A DNA stretch of 64,000 bases from Anaerostipes sp. (lineage in GTDB: Bacteria > Bacillota > Clostridia > Lachnospirales > Lachnospiraceae), in contig JAQWFL010000002.1 in the NCBI GenBank assembly GCA_028704435.1, positions 62,001 to 126,000 on the forward strand. The letters are read 5' to 3'. The position numbers were made by a program, and so were the translations under genes. Positions 1 through 9,570 of this stretch are shown piece after piece. Below the pieces are notes generated by a model, which saw nothing but the letters and a program-made list of their open reading frames with translations, had not been told where the DNA came from and did not search any database. Positions within the stretch are counted from its first letter, which is position 1. The number at the start of each line of letters is the position of its first letter.

Positions 1-428
1 ACTAAAGTCCCTTCTTCAAAACTCATAGACTCAGTCATTTTTACCAAATTAACTGCTGGCAGTTTTATATATTCAGCATAGGCCCCTGGGACCAATGCGC
101 CAATTGTATTTAGTGATTCGCAACGGGATGGATGTCCACTTTTACAATAATCGCACTCATGGCAGACAAGATTTGGGCATCCTACGACACGATCTCCTTG
201 TTTTACATTTGTTACATCACTTCCAACTTCTACTACTTCACCTGAAAATTCATGTCCCCACACATTTCCCTTTACATAGGGTCCTAAATTACGGTACCTT
301 GCAATGTCGGAACCACAGATTCCAACTACCTTTATTTTTACAATTACTTCATCTGCTTTTTCAATTATTGGATTAGGTACTTCTTCATATCTTAAATCCT
401 GAATATCATAAAATGTTAATGCTTTCAT
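1..428 (-). CDS. Zinc-dependent medium-chain alcohol/polyol dehydrogenase, partial (runs off window start)
   Basis: Manual minus-strand translation MKALTFYDIQDLRYEEVPNP...GICGSDIARY...GHEFSGEVVEVG...CPNLVCHECDYCKSGHPSRCE: Zn-MDR catalytic GHE and structural Cys cluster. Start overlaps the stop of the next gene. Confidence 0.85.
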   Translation of the reverse strand, partial: MKALTFYDIQDLRYEEVPNPIIEKADEVIVKIKVVGICGSDIARYRNLGPYVKGNVWGHEFSGEVVEVGSDVTNVKQGDRVVGCPNLVCHECDYCKSGHPSRCESLNTIGALVPGAYAEYIKLPAVNLVKMTESMSFEEGTL

Positions 429-1075
429 CCCTTCACAGCCTTTCTCAAAGCCTCTGTATTGTCTTTGATATTTTTGAATAAATATCCCCCAGATACAAAT
501 ACATTTGCTCCGGCTTCATAACATGGCTTTATCGTCTCATCATCAATACTTCCATCTACTTCAATATCAATATCTCTATCCCCAATTAATGTGCTTACAT
601 TCTTTATTTTATCCACCGTAGAACTTAGAAAATGCTGCCCGCCTTCCCCTGGATTTACACTCATTAAAAGAATCATGTCTATATCATCTAATAAATACTT
701 TATCGTTTCTTCTGGAGTTGCAGGACTTAGCACAATTCCTGCCTTTATCCCTCGATTATGAATTTTATGTAAACAGCTTAAAATTCTTGTTGTAGACTCT
801 TGATGGATTGTTATGACATCTGCACCTGCATCTACAATGCTATCAATATGTACTTCTGGATTTTCTATCATTAAATGTACATCAAGGGGAATATCTGTCA
901 TGTTTTTCAACATTCTGATATGATCTGCCCCAAATGCCATTCGTTCTACAAAATGTCCATCCATTACATCCACATGAAGAAGTTCTACGTTGCTGTCTTC
1001 TAATTGCTTAATTTGATTCTTCAACTCTCCAAGATCTGCCGCAAAAACAGATGGAGATAATTTCATTTTTTTCAC
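425..1075 (-). CDS. Ribulose-phosphate 3-epimerase family protein (Rpe/AlsE-like)
   Basis: KLSPSVFAADLGELKNQI, HVDVMDGHFV, LDVHLMIENPE, MSVNPGEGGQ, EVDGSID are Rpe family motifs. GTG start at 1075 preferred over the 1090 ORF start because GAGG lies 7 nt upstream and GTGA overlaps the preceding stop. Confidence 0.88.
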   Translation of the reverse strand: MKKMKLSPSVFAADLGELKNQIKQLEDSNVELLHVDVMDGHFVERMAFGADHIRMLKNMTDIPLDVHLMIENPEVHIDSIVDAGADVITIHQESTTRILSCLHKIHNRGIKAGIVLSPATPEETIKYLLDDIDMILLMSVNPGEGGQHFLSSTVDKIKNVSTLIGDRDIDIEVDGSIDDETIKPCYEAGANVFVSGGYLFKNIKDNTEALRKAVKG

Positions 1076-2127
1076 AGTTGAGCCTCGCAATCTATTAAAA
1101 TCTTTCCTTTTACTGCTCCACGTGTTTTAAACATTTCAAATCCTTCTGCAATTCTAGAAAGTGGTAACTTCTTATAAATTAGAGATTCTTCTCCTTTTAA
1201 CTGTCCTGTTGCAAAATAGTGGGCTACACATTCCCACTCATGTCCAGGAAATGGTGCAGAATAAGACAACCAAGATCCGGTCATTGTGAATTCCTTACGA
1301 TTTATATTTTCCCATTCTTCTACTGTAAAAGTTAATTCTTTTGTAGGCTTTCCGATATAACAGATTCCAGCTTTATTTGCTGCTAATTCAAATGCCATCT
1401 TCATTGTAATGGTACTTCCTGCTGTTTCATAGATGTAGTCATAACCTTGTTGGTCTGTCAGTTCCATTGCCGTTTCCATAAAGTCTTCTTTTAATGTATT
1501 TACTCCAGCTGTTGCGCCCATTTGTTTTGCCAATTCGATTCTATCGTCATCAATATCAAATACAACTGTTTTTGCAGCTCCAAAAATATTTGCCCACTGC
1601 ATAACAAGTAATCCAATGGTTCCCCCACCAAGAATTGCAACTGTCTTACCTCCCTGATATGGAATACATTCCAATCCATGGAGAGCAACCGCTGCTGGTT
1701 CGAACAATGCACCTTGTTCAAAGGATACTGTATCCTCAAAAGGAACCACGTTTTGCTCTGGAAGACAGATATATTCCGCAAAACTTCCTGCTTGTCTCGT
1801 TCCAATAAAACTATAATCCTTACAAAGTGCATAATCACCTTTCATACAGTCTTTACATTTCATGCAAGGAACCAATGGAGCGCCAGCTACTCGCTGGCCT
1901 TTTTTTACTTTTGTCACTCCATCTCCCGCAGCTTCTACAATCCCTGAAAATTCATGTCCAAGAATAATTGGATAAAAATGTGCTCCATCTCCATTTACTC
2001 TAGGTACATCTGATCCACAAATTCCAGAACACTTTACCTTTACAAGCACTTCTCCAGCTTTCGGCTCTGGAATTTGTACTTCTTCATATCTTATATCTTC
2101 TTTTGCATGTAAAACTCCTGCTTTCAT
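1072..2127 (-). CDS. Zinc-binding dehydrogenase (galactitol-1-phosphate 5-dehydrogenase / polyol-phosphate dehydrogenase-like)
   Basis: GICGSDVPRV, GHEFSGIVEAAGDG, CMKCKDCMKGDYALC, AILGGGTIGLL Rossmann motif; next to a Gat-type PTS. Confidence 0.85.
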   Translation of the reverse strand: MKAGVLHAKEDIRYEEVQIPEPKAGEVLVKVKCSGICGSDVPRVNGDGAHFYPIILGHEFSGIVEAAGDGVTKVKKGQRVAGAPLVPCMKCKDCMKGDYALCKDYSFIGTRQAGSFAEYICLPEQNVVPFEDTVSFEQGALFEPAAVALHGLECIPYQGGKTVAILGGGTIGLLVMQWANIFGAAKTVVFDIDDDRIELAKQMGATAGVNTLKEDFMETAMELTDQQGYDYIYETAGSTITMKMAFELAANKAGICYIGKPTKELTFTVEEWENINRKEFTMTGSWLSYSAPFPGHEWECVAHYFATGQLKGEESLIYKKLPLSRIAEGFEMFKTRGAVKGKILIDCEAQL

Positions 2128-2162
2128 CTATCTGCACCTAATCCTTTCTTTTATTTGACTTT

Positions 2163-2462
2163 TTATTCTTCTGCAATTCCTTTTAGTAACTCTTCAACCT
2201 TTTTCGCTGTTGCCTGTTTATTAATTCCAGATACAAGTCCAAATACACTAAGATGTGGTTTTTCCAACGGATTTCGATAGTTTGCAGTTGTAAAGACTAC
2301 ATCAACATCCTTTTGCTTTGAAGGTACTTCTGCAATTGTTCCCTTCATTAATCTAATTTTAATCCCTGCATTCTTTGCAATTTCTTTAATTTCTTCTTGT
2401 GCAATTGTTGATGTTGCTACACCACTTCCACATGCTACTAATACTTTTACTTCTTTTGCCAT
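2163..2462 (-). CDS. PTS sugar transporter subunit IIB, galactitol family
   Basis: 99 aa, VLVACGSGVATSTIAQEEI: EIIB-Gat phosphocysteine loop. Confidence 0.9.
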   Translation of the reverse strand: MAKEVKVLVACGSGVATSTIAQEEIKEIAKNAGIKIRLMKGTIAEVPSKQKDVDVVFTTANYRNPLEKPHLSVFGLVSGINKQATAKKVEELLKGIAEE

Positions 2463-2474
2463 AATTATTCTCCT

Positions 2475-2930
2475 TTACGACTTATCTAATTGTTCTTGCA
2501 AATAAACTATAATCTCTTCGTTTGAAAGCATTTTACATTTTACTAAAACTTCTGAATTGTTCAAAAATGTCATCATATTTTGGAGTACAGTTAAGTGTTC
2601 ATTTGGATCTTTAATTGCCAAATTGAAAATCATATCTGTTTCTATTTCTTTCCTATCATCATCTAATCGTCTAAATGAAACAGGACAATCTAGTTTTAGA
2701 AAACAAATTGCATTCTGTGTAATTCCATCATCTTTTACATGAGGAATTGCCGTTGGGATTTCTGTTGGAAGCCCTGTTGGAAATTCTTTTTCACGTTTTA
2801 CACATAAATTTCCAAACTCTTTACTTACAATTCCTGCTTTATATAAAGTATCTCCACAAAGTTTAATTGCTTCTTCACTATTTTTTGCTGATCCATGGAT
2901 TGCCAAATATTTAGTCTTCATTTCTTTCAC
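2475..2930 (-). CDS. PTS sugar transporter subunit IIA (mannitol/fructose-type)
   Basis: 151 aa with FPTGLPTEIPTAIPHVKDDGI, a typical EIIA active-site His region; adjacent to IIB and IIC. Confidence 0.88.
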   Translation of the reverse strand: MKEMKTKYLAIHGSAKNSEEAIKLCGDTLYKAGIVSKEFGNLCVKREKEFPTGLPTEIPTAIPHVKDDGITQNAICFLKLDCPVSFRRLDDDRKEIETDMIFNLAIKDPNEHLTVLQNMMTFLNNSEVLVKCKMLSNEEIIVYLQEQLDKS

Positions 2931-2933
2931 CTC

Positions 2934-4199
2934 TTATCCAATCATCATCATAATTCTATGAATAAATGATACGATTAAGTTGCCAGGATTCCATCCAAAA
3001 TGAGATGCTGTTACAAATTTACCAAAATTTACATTTGTAGCTGTCATCATTTGTGTCGCTTCTGGAATAAACATATTAGCTAGGAATAAAGTAAGGAACA
3101 TCATAAGGATCATACCAATAAGTGATCTAAATAAATTTCCTTTACTGCTTAATACAACCATTGGTGTCATATAACAGATTTCTGCTAAAAGACTTAATGG
3201 AAAAAATCTCATACCAGGCATTACTAATGCAAGAAGAATTGTTACTGGTATCATAATTGCAGTACATGTGATACATGCTGGATCACCAAGACCAAGAGCA
3301 ATGTCCATACCTATGTAAATATCAGCGTCTTCACCAATCTTCTTGTGCATATAGTCGTTTGCTGCCTGTCCCATTGGAGAAAGCCCTTCCATCATGATGG
3401 ATACCATTCTAGGAATTAACACCATTGCTGCTGCAACACCCATTGCCATTGTAATAATCTCTCCTGGAGACTGTTTTGTAATAACTGCCAGAAAGGCACC
3501 TACTGCAACACCAATAATTGCTGGATCACCAAACACTCCAAGTTTATTCCCGATATCTGTCATATCCACATCTACTTTATTCAAACCAGGAATCTTATCA
3601 ATAATTTTATTTAATGCATAGCAAATTGGATAAGCCCATGCTACAAAACAAAGACAAGTACATGTCGTACCTTCTAATCCAAAGTATTCTCCCCAAGACT
3701 TTGCAACCCATTGTCCAAAGAAAAGGACAGCCACACCACAAGCTAAAGCTACTAAGAATCCAATAACTGCATTTCCTGATAATGCATATGCAAGTGCTCC
3801 TGGTACAAGGAAGTGCATGAAGTTCCAAATATCTACATTTAATACTTTTACAATTTTCAAACGAACAAGTATTAAATTTATAAATATAATTGCCGGAATT
3901 ACTAGAACTGCAAATGGTACGGTCCATGATGCTGCACCAAGTGCTGCAAATCCGATTTCTAATGTGTCATAACCAGATCCTAACTTCTCGTAGTACTCCA
4001 TTGCCGGTGTTACCGATGTAATCAATAAATTTACCGCTAAAACCAATCCTTGAAAACCAATCCCTACTAACAAACCTGCTTTTATTGCCCGTCCAATCTT
4101 CATACCAAAGAATATTCCCAATACTCCAATTACGACTGGAAGAAGCGCAGTCGCTCCTAAACCAATAAATCCTTGAAAAAACTTTAATAGCATTTCCAT
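2934..4199 (-). CDS. PTS galactitol-family transporter subunit IIC
   Basis: Multi-TM protein with EIIC-Gat motifs (GMKIGRAIKAGLLVGIGFQGL, SWTVPFAVLVIPAIIFINLILV). ORF opens at 4211 (GTG), but GGTGGAGG sits just upstream of the ATG at 4199. Confidence 0.9.
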   Translation of the reverse strand: MEMLLKFFQGFIGLGATALLPVVIGVLGIFFGMKIGRAIKAGLLVGIGFQGLVLAVNLLITSVTPAMEYYEKLGSGYDTLEIGFAALGAASWTVPFAVLVIPAIIFINLILVRLKIVKVLNVDIWNFMHFLVPGALAYALSGNAVIGFLVALACGVAVLFFGQWVAKSWGEYFGLEGTTCTCLCFVAWAYPICYALNKIIDKIPGLNKVDVDMTDIGNKLGVFGDPAIIGVAVGAFLAVITKQSPGEIITMAMGVAAAMVLIPRMVSIMMEGLSPMGQAANDYMHKKIGEDADIYIGMDIALGLGDPACITCTAIMIPVTILLALVMPGMRFFPLSLLAEICYMTPMVVLSSKGNLFRSLIGMILMMFLTLFLANMFIPEATQMMTATNVNFGKFVTASHFGWNPGNLIVSFIHRIMMMIG

Positions 4200-4318
4200 A
4201 ATTACCTCCACCTTTATATTTTTAAATTTTTGTGTTTTTGAGATTGTTGGCCAAACTTTTTATCTCTTGTTTACATTTATATAGTATCATGCGCCATAAG
4301 TTAAAAACAGTGAAAGGT

Positions 4319-4427
4319 ATTTCCCTTTATGAGAAAAAATTTAGTTTGGTCAAATCCATTTCCTATCCTGGAAATAAACTAAATTGGTCGAATCTATTTC
4401 CTGATTTAGAAATAAATTCGACCAATT
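4319..4427. promoter_or_regulatory. Tandem dyad repeats (about 38-bp period) between PRD regulator and gat-like operon; candidate operator array
   Basis: AATTGGTCGAATCTATTTC (4382-4400) / GAAATAAATTCGACCAATT (4409-4427) are inverted repeats with one mismatch. A related copy lies 38 bp away (TTGGTCAAATCCATTTCC...GAAATAAACTAA), plus a more degenerate third copy. Confidence 0.7.
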
Positions 4428-4440
4428 ACTTTTACCATAT

Positions 4441-6543
4441 TTAACTTATACTGTGCTCATATTTTTCAATGATTCTCGTCATTTCTTCTGGACTTTCTGC
4501 GTCGTGAAGCATCTGCCGATACTCATCATCTTTTAACATATTGACCAGACTAAAAAAAGCCTTTAGATAGCTTTTATGGTCAATAGCACTTAAACAACAT
4601 ACAAACTCTATAGGATCCAATTCTTCTACTCCAAATGGCACTGGATTTTTTAGACGAATAAAGTGCATCCCAAGACGAATACTTCCCTCTTCAACTTTTG
4701 CATGAGGCAAAGCAAATCCCTTCGCCAGTACAACATAGGAACCATATTCTTCAATACTATGAATCATCGCATCTATATATCTATCTTCAATATACCCTCG
4801 TTCTACAAGTTTCTCCCCAGATCTGCGGACTGCATCCCGCCAATCGTTGCATTCTACATCTACTTCAATATTAGCTGCCTGAAGTAGATGATGTAAATAT
4901 GGCGATATAATCCCTGCTTCATTCTCAACCGATTGCTTAAAATGGTAACGTATAACTTTAGAGATTTCCTTTTCAAAATCCTTTGCCTTCTCTTCTGACT
5001 CAATCGTGTCATATACAAGTGGGCGAATCTCATCAATTAAACGTTTTGCACTTAATCCTTCTTCATCTACATTTGTTGAATGATTCCGATTGTTTCGCAA
5101 TGCATCAATTCTATTTCCCACGCGAATATAATCAGCATCATTAAAAGCCGCTGATACAACAACATACTCTAACGAACAGCCATCCAGGGGGATTGTAGAA
5201 ATAACAAAATCAGCTGAATTTGGTTCAATACACATGGCTTCATGTGCAGAAATGACATCCACAACCCGAAATTTAAAATGTCTTTTCAACTTCTCAAGGA
5301 GCAATCTGGATGTTCCGATTCCCGCATGACAGGCTACAATCACACGAAAAGCCACTTCCTTATTCTTCTTACGTTCAATGGCTGCACATACATGTATGGC
5401 AATATATTTGATTTCAATATCACTCAATTCTCGGTCCGTATATTGATAAATCACAAACATCTGATTTATGACTGACTCTAGTACATCCTGATTGTTCTCA
5501 AGAACTTCATTTATCACATCAACTTCCTGATACTCCATTGCTGGGGCAGAAAATATTGATTCTAAATGATTGGATAGATTCTCAAAGAAATCATAATCTG
5601 TATTTAAATTAATTCCTAATTCAGAAGAAATCCCTGCAATATATTGTCTTGTAATCATTTGAATGATAATTGTATTCTTACTAAACGTTCCATGGTTCAT
5701 ATATCGTACACTATCTAAAAAATGGCTAAAATTCTTAATATCATCCTCTGTCGTAACAACATCACAATACTGGGAAATATATTTCAATGTATCTAGTGCA
5801 AACATATAATTTTCACTATTTGTATCCTCTTGTGGCTCCAAAAACTCCCCTGCCTGATTCCGATTTACCATAATTCTTAAATATAAAATAATCTCTTGAA
5901 ATGTACTATCTTTGAGATATTTTTTATAACGCTGTTCCTGTTCACTTATAATTTTTTGAATTACACTTGAATCTCCAGCCTGTACACTAACATACTTAGA
6001 CACTACTTCTTTATGTTTGTCATACACAGACACTGATGATTGTAAAAGATTCAAAAGGAATCTTCTCTTATCACTCTCTGCTCCTTCTATACGAAGACCC
6101 TTGTTTGCATGAGAAACTACCTCTAAATTTCCTTTTCTTATAAATGCTTTAATTGCCTTTAAATCATTAATTACCGTTGCTCTGCTGACAAATAAATGGT
6201 CTGCAATGGTCGCCAGTGTGATATAGTCTATAGAATTTACAATCATAGCAGACGCTACCTGCTCCCGCTCTTCTCTCGACAATTTATACTGATAAAAATC
6301 TCCTTCAAGTAATATTGGCATGGCCTCTTCAAAATTCTCAGGTATATTTATCTTGCCTCCACTGTTTATGATAACTTTATCTCTCTTATTCTCATTTAAA
6401 ATCGAATTAATTTCTTTCAAATCATTTCGAATAGTTTTTTGAGATACCTGAAAATATTCTGCAAATCCAGAGATTGTAATCTCATCCTTCTCCTTGCTCA
6501 GCAATTGCACAATTTCGGTACTCCTCTGATTCATTCTAAACAC
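4441..6543 (-). CDS. BglG-family transcriptional regulator with HTH, PRD, EIIB-like and EIIA domains
   Basis: N-terminal HTHs (ISGFAEYFQVSQKTIRNDLKEI; ATIADHLFVSRATVINDLKAI), PRD-type regions, VIVACHAGIGTSRLLLEKL (EIIB-like), C-terminal EIIA motif GFALPHAKVE. Confidence 0.92.
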   Translation of the reverse strand: MFRMNQRSTEIVQLLSKEKDEITISGFAEYFQVSQKTIRNDLKEINSILNENKRDKVIINSGGKINIPENFEEAMPILLEGDFYQYKLSREEREQVASAMIVNSIDYITLATIADHLFVSRATVINDLKAIKAFIRKGNLEVVSHANKGLRIEGAESDKRRFLLNLLQSSVSVYDKHKEVVSKYVSVQAGDSSVIQKIISEQEQRYKKYLKDSTFQEIILYLRIMVNRNQAGEFLEPQEDTNSENYMFALDTLKYISQYCDVVTTEDDIKNFSHFLDSVRYMNHGTFSKNTIIIQMITRQYIAGISSELGINLNTDYDFFENLSNHLESIFSAPAMEYQEVDVINEVLENNQDVLESVINQMFVIYQYTDRELSDIEIKYIAIHVCAAIERKKNKEVAFRVIVACHAGIGTSRLLLEKLKRHFKFRVVDVISAHEAMCIEPNSADFVISTIPLDGCSLEYVVVSAAFNDADYIRVGNRIDALRNNRNHSTNVDEEGLSAKRLIDEIRPLVYDTIESEEKAKDFEKEISKVIRYHFKQSVENEAGIISPYLHHLLQAANIEVDVECNDWRDAVRRSGEKLVERGYIEDRYIDAMIHSIEEYGSYVVLAKGFALPHAKVEEGSIRLGMHFIRLKNPVPFGVEELDPIEFVCCLSAIDHKSYLKAFFSLVNMLKDDEYRQMLHDAESPEEMTRIIEKYEHSIS

Positions 6544-6657
6544 CTCCGGTTTTTTATTATTCAGAACTATAGTTATTCTATTCTCATAGTAACCTAATTA
6601 AAAAAATAAAAAAAGAATGAATCATTTCTTAAATAAAGAAATTTTTTATATTTCCTC

Positions 6658-7581
6658 TTACTTATTCTCATCATCAGCCCAGTGATATGGTGTATTCTGA
6701 TAAACGTAATAATTAAGCCAGTTGTTATAAAGAGTATTTGCATGGCATCTCCATGATTTTACTGGCCCCTTTTCTGGATTATCATCTAAATAATAATTCT
6801 TTGGAACGTCTGGGTTCAACCCCTTCTTTACATCTCTTTGGTATTCTGTGTCAAGAGTCATCACATCATATTCTGGATGTCCTGTGACAAAAATCTGATT
6901 TCCTGTTTTATTTACAATTGCATAGGGTCCAGTTTCTTCTGATTCAGCAACAATCATTAGGTCTTTATTTTTACGAACCGCCTCCCCATCTACTGCTGTA
7001 TTTCTAGAATGTGGTGCATAAAAATAATCATCAAATCCACGAACTAATGGTGTCTTTTTATGTACTGTATGATGTCGGTACACTCCAGATATCTTCTGAT
7101 CTAAGGCTTCTTTTTTAATTCCATAATGATAATAAAGTCCCGCTTGTGCTGCCCAGCAGATATGAAGGGTAGACGTTACATTGGTCTTGCTCCATTCCAT
7201 AATTGCGGCAACTTCATCCCAGTAGTCCACTTCCTCAAATTCCTTTAACTCTACAGGCGCTCCTGTAATAATCATTCCATCAAACTTCTTTTCTTTGATT
7301 TTAGAAAATACAGTATAAAATTTCTCCATATGTGCTTCTGGCACATGAGTTGGTGTATATGATTCTGTCTGTAAAAATGTAATATCTAACTGTAATGGTG
7401 TATTGGATAAACTACGAAGTAAATGCAATTCTGTCTCTAACTTTGTTGGCATTAAATTCAAAATAACAATCTTTAGAGGTCTAATATCCTGAGTACCCGC
7501 ACGATCCATATCCATTACGAATACATTTTCTTTTTCTAGTATAGCCTTTGCTGGCAATGCTGCGTCAATTCTAATTGGCAT
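6658..7581 (-). CDS. metA: Homoserine O-acyltransferase (MetA family; probably acetyltransferase)
   Basis: PLKIVILNLMPTKLETE, ITGAPVELKEFEEVDYW, LHICWAAQAGLYYHYGI, GHPEYD. Confidence 0.95.
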   Translation of the reverse strand: MPIRIDAALPAKAILEKENVFVMDMDRAGTQDIRPLKIVILNLMPTKLETELHLLRSLSNTPLQLDITFLQTESYTPTHVPEAHMEKFYTVFSKIKEKKFDGMIITGAPVELKEFEEVDYWDEVAAIMEWSKTNVTSTLHICWAAQAGLYYHYGIKKEALDQKISGVYRHHTVHKKTPLVRGFDDYFYAPHSRNTAVDGEAVRKNKDLMIVAESEETGPYAIVNKTGNQIFVTGHPEYDVMTLDTEYQRDVKKGLNPDVPKNYYLDDNPEKGPVKSWRCHANTLYNNWLNYYVYQNTPYHWADDENK

Positions 7582-7614
7582 TTATGTCACTCCCTTTTTA
7601 TTTTTTGATGATTC

Positions 7615-9570
7615 TTATGCCTTGATCATCTCTATAAAATCTTCTTCACTAATAATTGGAACACCTAAATCTTTTGCTTTTTTATTCTTAGAGGATGTTG
7701 ATGTAGTATCATTGTTAATCAGGTAATCTGTCTTCCCTGTCACACTTCCTGTTGCTTTTCCACCAAGTTCCTCAATATGCTCTTTCAATGCTTTTCGATT
7801 TGTATATTCATTTAAAGAGCCTGTAATTACAAATACTTTTCCCTCTAATATCTTTTCTGCGCTAGATTTTTCTCTCTTTTGAATATCTAAATATTCTAAC
7901 AATTTATCTACTGTATTTTGATTGTTTGGCAATGCAAAATATCCTTTCATTGCCTGTCCGATCATAGGACCAATTCCATCAATGGCTGTAAAATCATCCA
8001 CATCCGCCTTTCGGATAGCATCAAAATCATCTTCAAAATGACTGCAGATTAACTTTGCATTAGACAATCCAACATTTGCAATTCCAAGACTATAAATAAA
8101 GTTTGGAAGAAGCACTGTCTTTGCCCCATGGATTGCCGAGATTAGATTTTCATAAGATTTTTCTCCAAATCCTTCCATATTGATAATGGTATCTTTATAT
8201 TGCTCCAGTGTAAAAATATCATAAAGCTCCTCTAAGATTCCACCTTGAATCATCTTATCTAACGTTGCTTCTGAAAGTCCATCCACATTTAATGCATCTC
8301 TGGAAACAAAATGTGAAAATAATTTTAGCTTCTTGGCACTGCAAAATTCATTGGTACACACAAGAGTTTTAATTCCATTTTCACTTTCTACCTTCGTCTG
8401 TCCACCACAAGCTGGACAAGTTTTTGGGATATCAATATGATTTGATTTTGTAAAATTTTCTGCCAGTTGAGGAATAATCATATTTGCCTTGTATACAGTA
8501 ATATCATCACCAATTCCAAGTTCTAACTCTTCCATAACGCTAAGATTGTGAAGACTTGCCCTGCTTACTGTTGTTCCTTCTAATTCCACTGGATCAAAGA
8601 TTGCCACTGGATTAATCAGCCCAGTTCTTGAAGGACTCCACTCAATCTCAGTTAGTTTTGTGTTTGCTGTCTCATCTGCCCATTTAAATGCAATGGAATC
8701 TCTAGGAAACTTCGCCGTTCTCCCTAAGCTTTTTCCATAGGAAATATCGTCATACAAGAGCACAAGTCCATCTGATGGAGCATCATGTTCTGGCATTTTG
8801 TCAGCAAAATGCTGTACTGCATCAGATATGGTGTCACTTGTTACTACATTGTAATCTACCATGTCAAACCCAAGATTTCTGGCCCATGCAATCTTTTCTT
8901 CCATAGAGTTGTGAAAATCAACATCTTCCACATCTCCCACAGAAAATCCGTAAAAATGTACCTTTCGCTGTGCTGTAATCTCATTGTTTAACTGTCGTAC
9001 AGAACCACTGCATAGATTTCTTGGATTCTTATATTGGCTTTCTACATCGGGCATTTCTTCATTCATTTTCTTAAAATCAGAATATAAAATAACCGCTTCC
9101 CCACGAATCACCAATGTATTCTCATAAGCAATCTTTCTTGGAAGATTTACAAACACCTTTGCATTGTTTGTGATAACTTCTCCCATCTCACCATTTCCAC
9201 GAGTAACAGCCTTTAATAGTTCCCCATTTTCATAGGTTAACACAACTGTAAGTCCATCTAATTTCCATGACAGAAGCCCTTTTTGATTCCCCAGCCATAG
9301 TGCTAAAGCATCTACTTCCTTGGTCTTATCCAAAGAAAGCATCGGCGATGGATGTGCCTCCTTTTCAAGGCTTGTTAAAAGCTCATATCCAACATGAACG
9401 GTAGGACTATTTGACAAAACTGTCTTTGTTTCCTTTTCAAGTTCACCTAGTTCATCATACAATTTATCATATTCAAAATTCGACATAATTTCTTGATTCT
9501 TCTGATAGTAAGCTTCACTTGCTTCATTTAAAATCTGAATCAATTCCTTCATTCGCTGAATTTTATTCAC
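7615..9570 (-). CDS. ligA: NAD-dependent DNA ligase LigA
   Basis: SWKLDGLTVVLTYENGEL (KxDG), GEAVILYSDF, zinc finger CPACGGQ...CTNEFC, HhH region, C-terminal BRCT domain. Confidence 0.95.
   Translation of the reverse strand: MNKIQRMKELIQILNEASEAYYQKNQEIMSNFEYDKLYDELGELEKETKTVLSNSPTVHVGYELLTSLEKEAHPSPMLSLDKTKEVDALALWLGNQKGLLSWKLDGLTVVLTYENGELLKAVTRGNGEMGEVITNNAKVFVNLPRKIAYENTLVIRGEAVILYSDFKKMNEEMPDVESQYKNPRNLCSGSVRQLNNEITAQRKVHFYGFSVGDVEDVDFHNSMEEKIAWARNLGFDMVDYNVVTSDTISDAVQHFADKMPEHDAPSDGLVLLYDDISYGKSLGRTAKFPRDSIAFKWADETANTKLTEIEWSPSRTGLINPVAIFDPVELEGTTVSRASLHNLSVMEELELGIGDDITVYKANMIIPQLAENFTKSNHIDIPKTCPACGGQTKVESENGIKTLVCTNEFCSAKKLKLFSHFVSRDALNVDGLSEATLDKMIQGGILEELYDIFTLEQYKDTIINMEGFGEKSYENLISAIHGAKTVLLPNFIYSLGIANVGLSNAKLICSHFEDDFDAIRKADVDDFTAIDGIGPMIGQAMKGYFALPNNQNTVDKLLEYLDIQKREKSSAEKILEGKVFVITGSLNEYTNRKALKEHIEELGGKATGSVTGKTDYLINNDTTSTSSKNKKAKDLGVPIISEEDFIEMIKA

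Noticed and set aside
95-376. Plus-strand 93-aa ORF
   Set aside because: Antisense to a clearly coding Zn-dehydrogenase; low-complexity His/Leu-rich product typical of a shadow ORF.
1500-1838. Minus-strand 112-aa ORF
   Set aside because: Out-of-frame overlap inside the 1072-2127 dehydrogenase, no recognisable domain.
3607-3927. Minus-strand 106-aa Cys-rich ORF
   Set aside because: Alternative frame inside the EIIC gene; Cys content comes from frame-shifted codons, not a real Cys-rich peptide.
4382-4427. Simple Rho-independent terminator for the PRD regulator
   Set aside because: Strong hairpin but no T-run follows on the minus strand, and copies recur at 38-bp spacing, so an operator array is the better reading; a dual role cannot be excluded.
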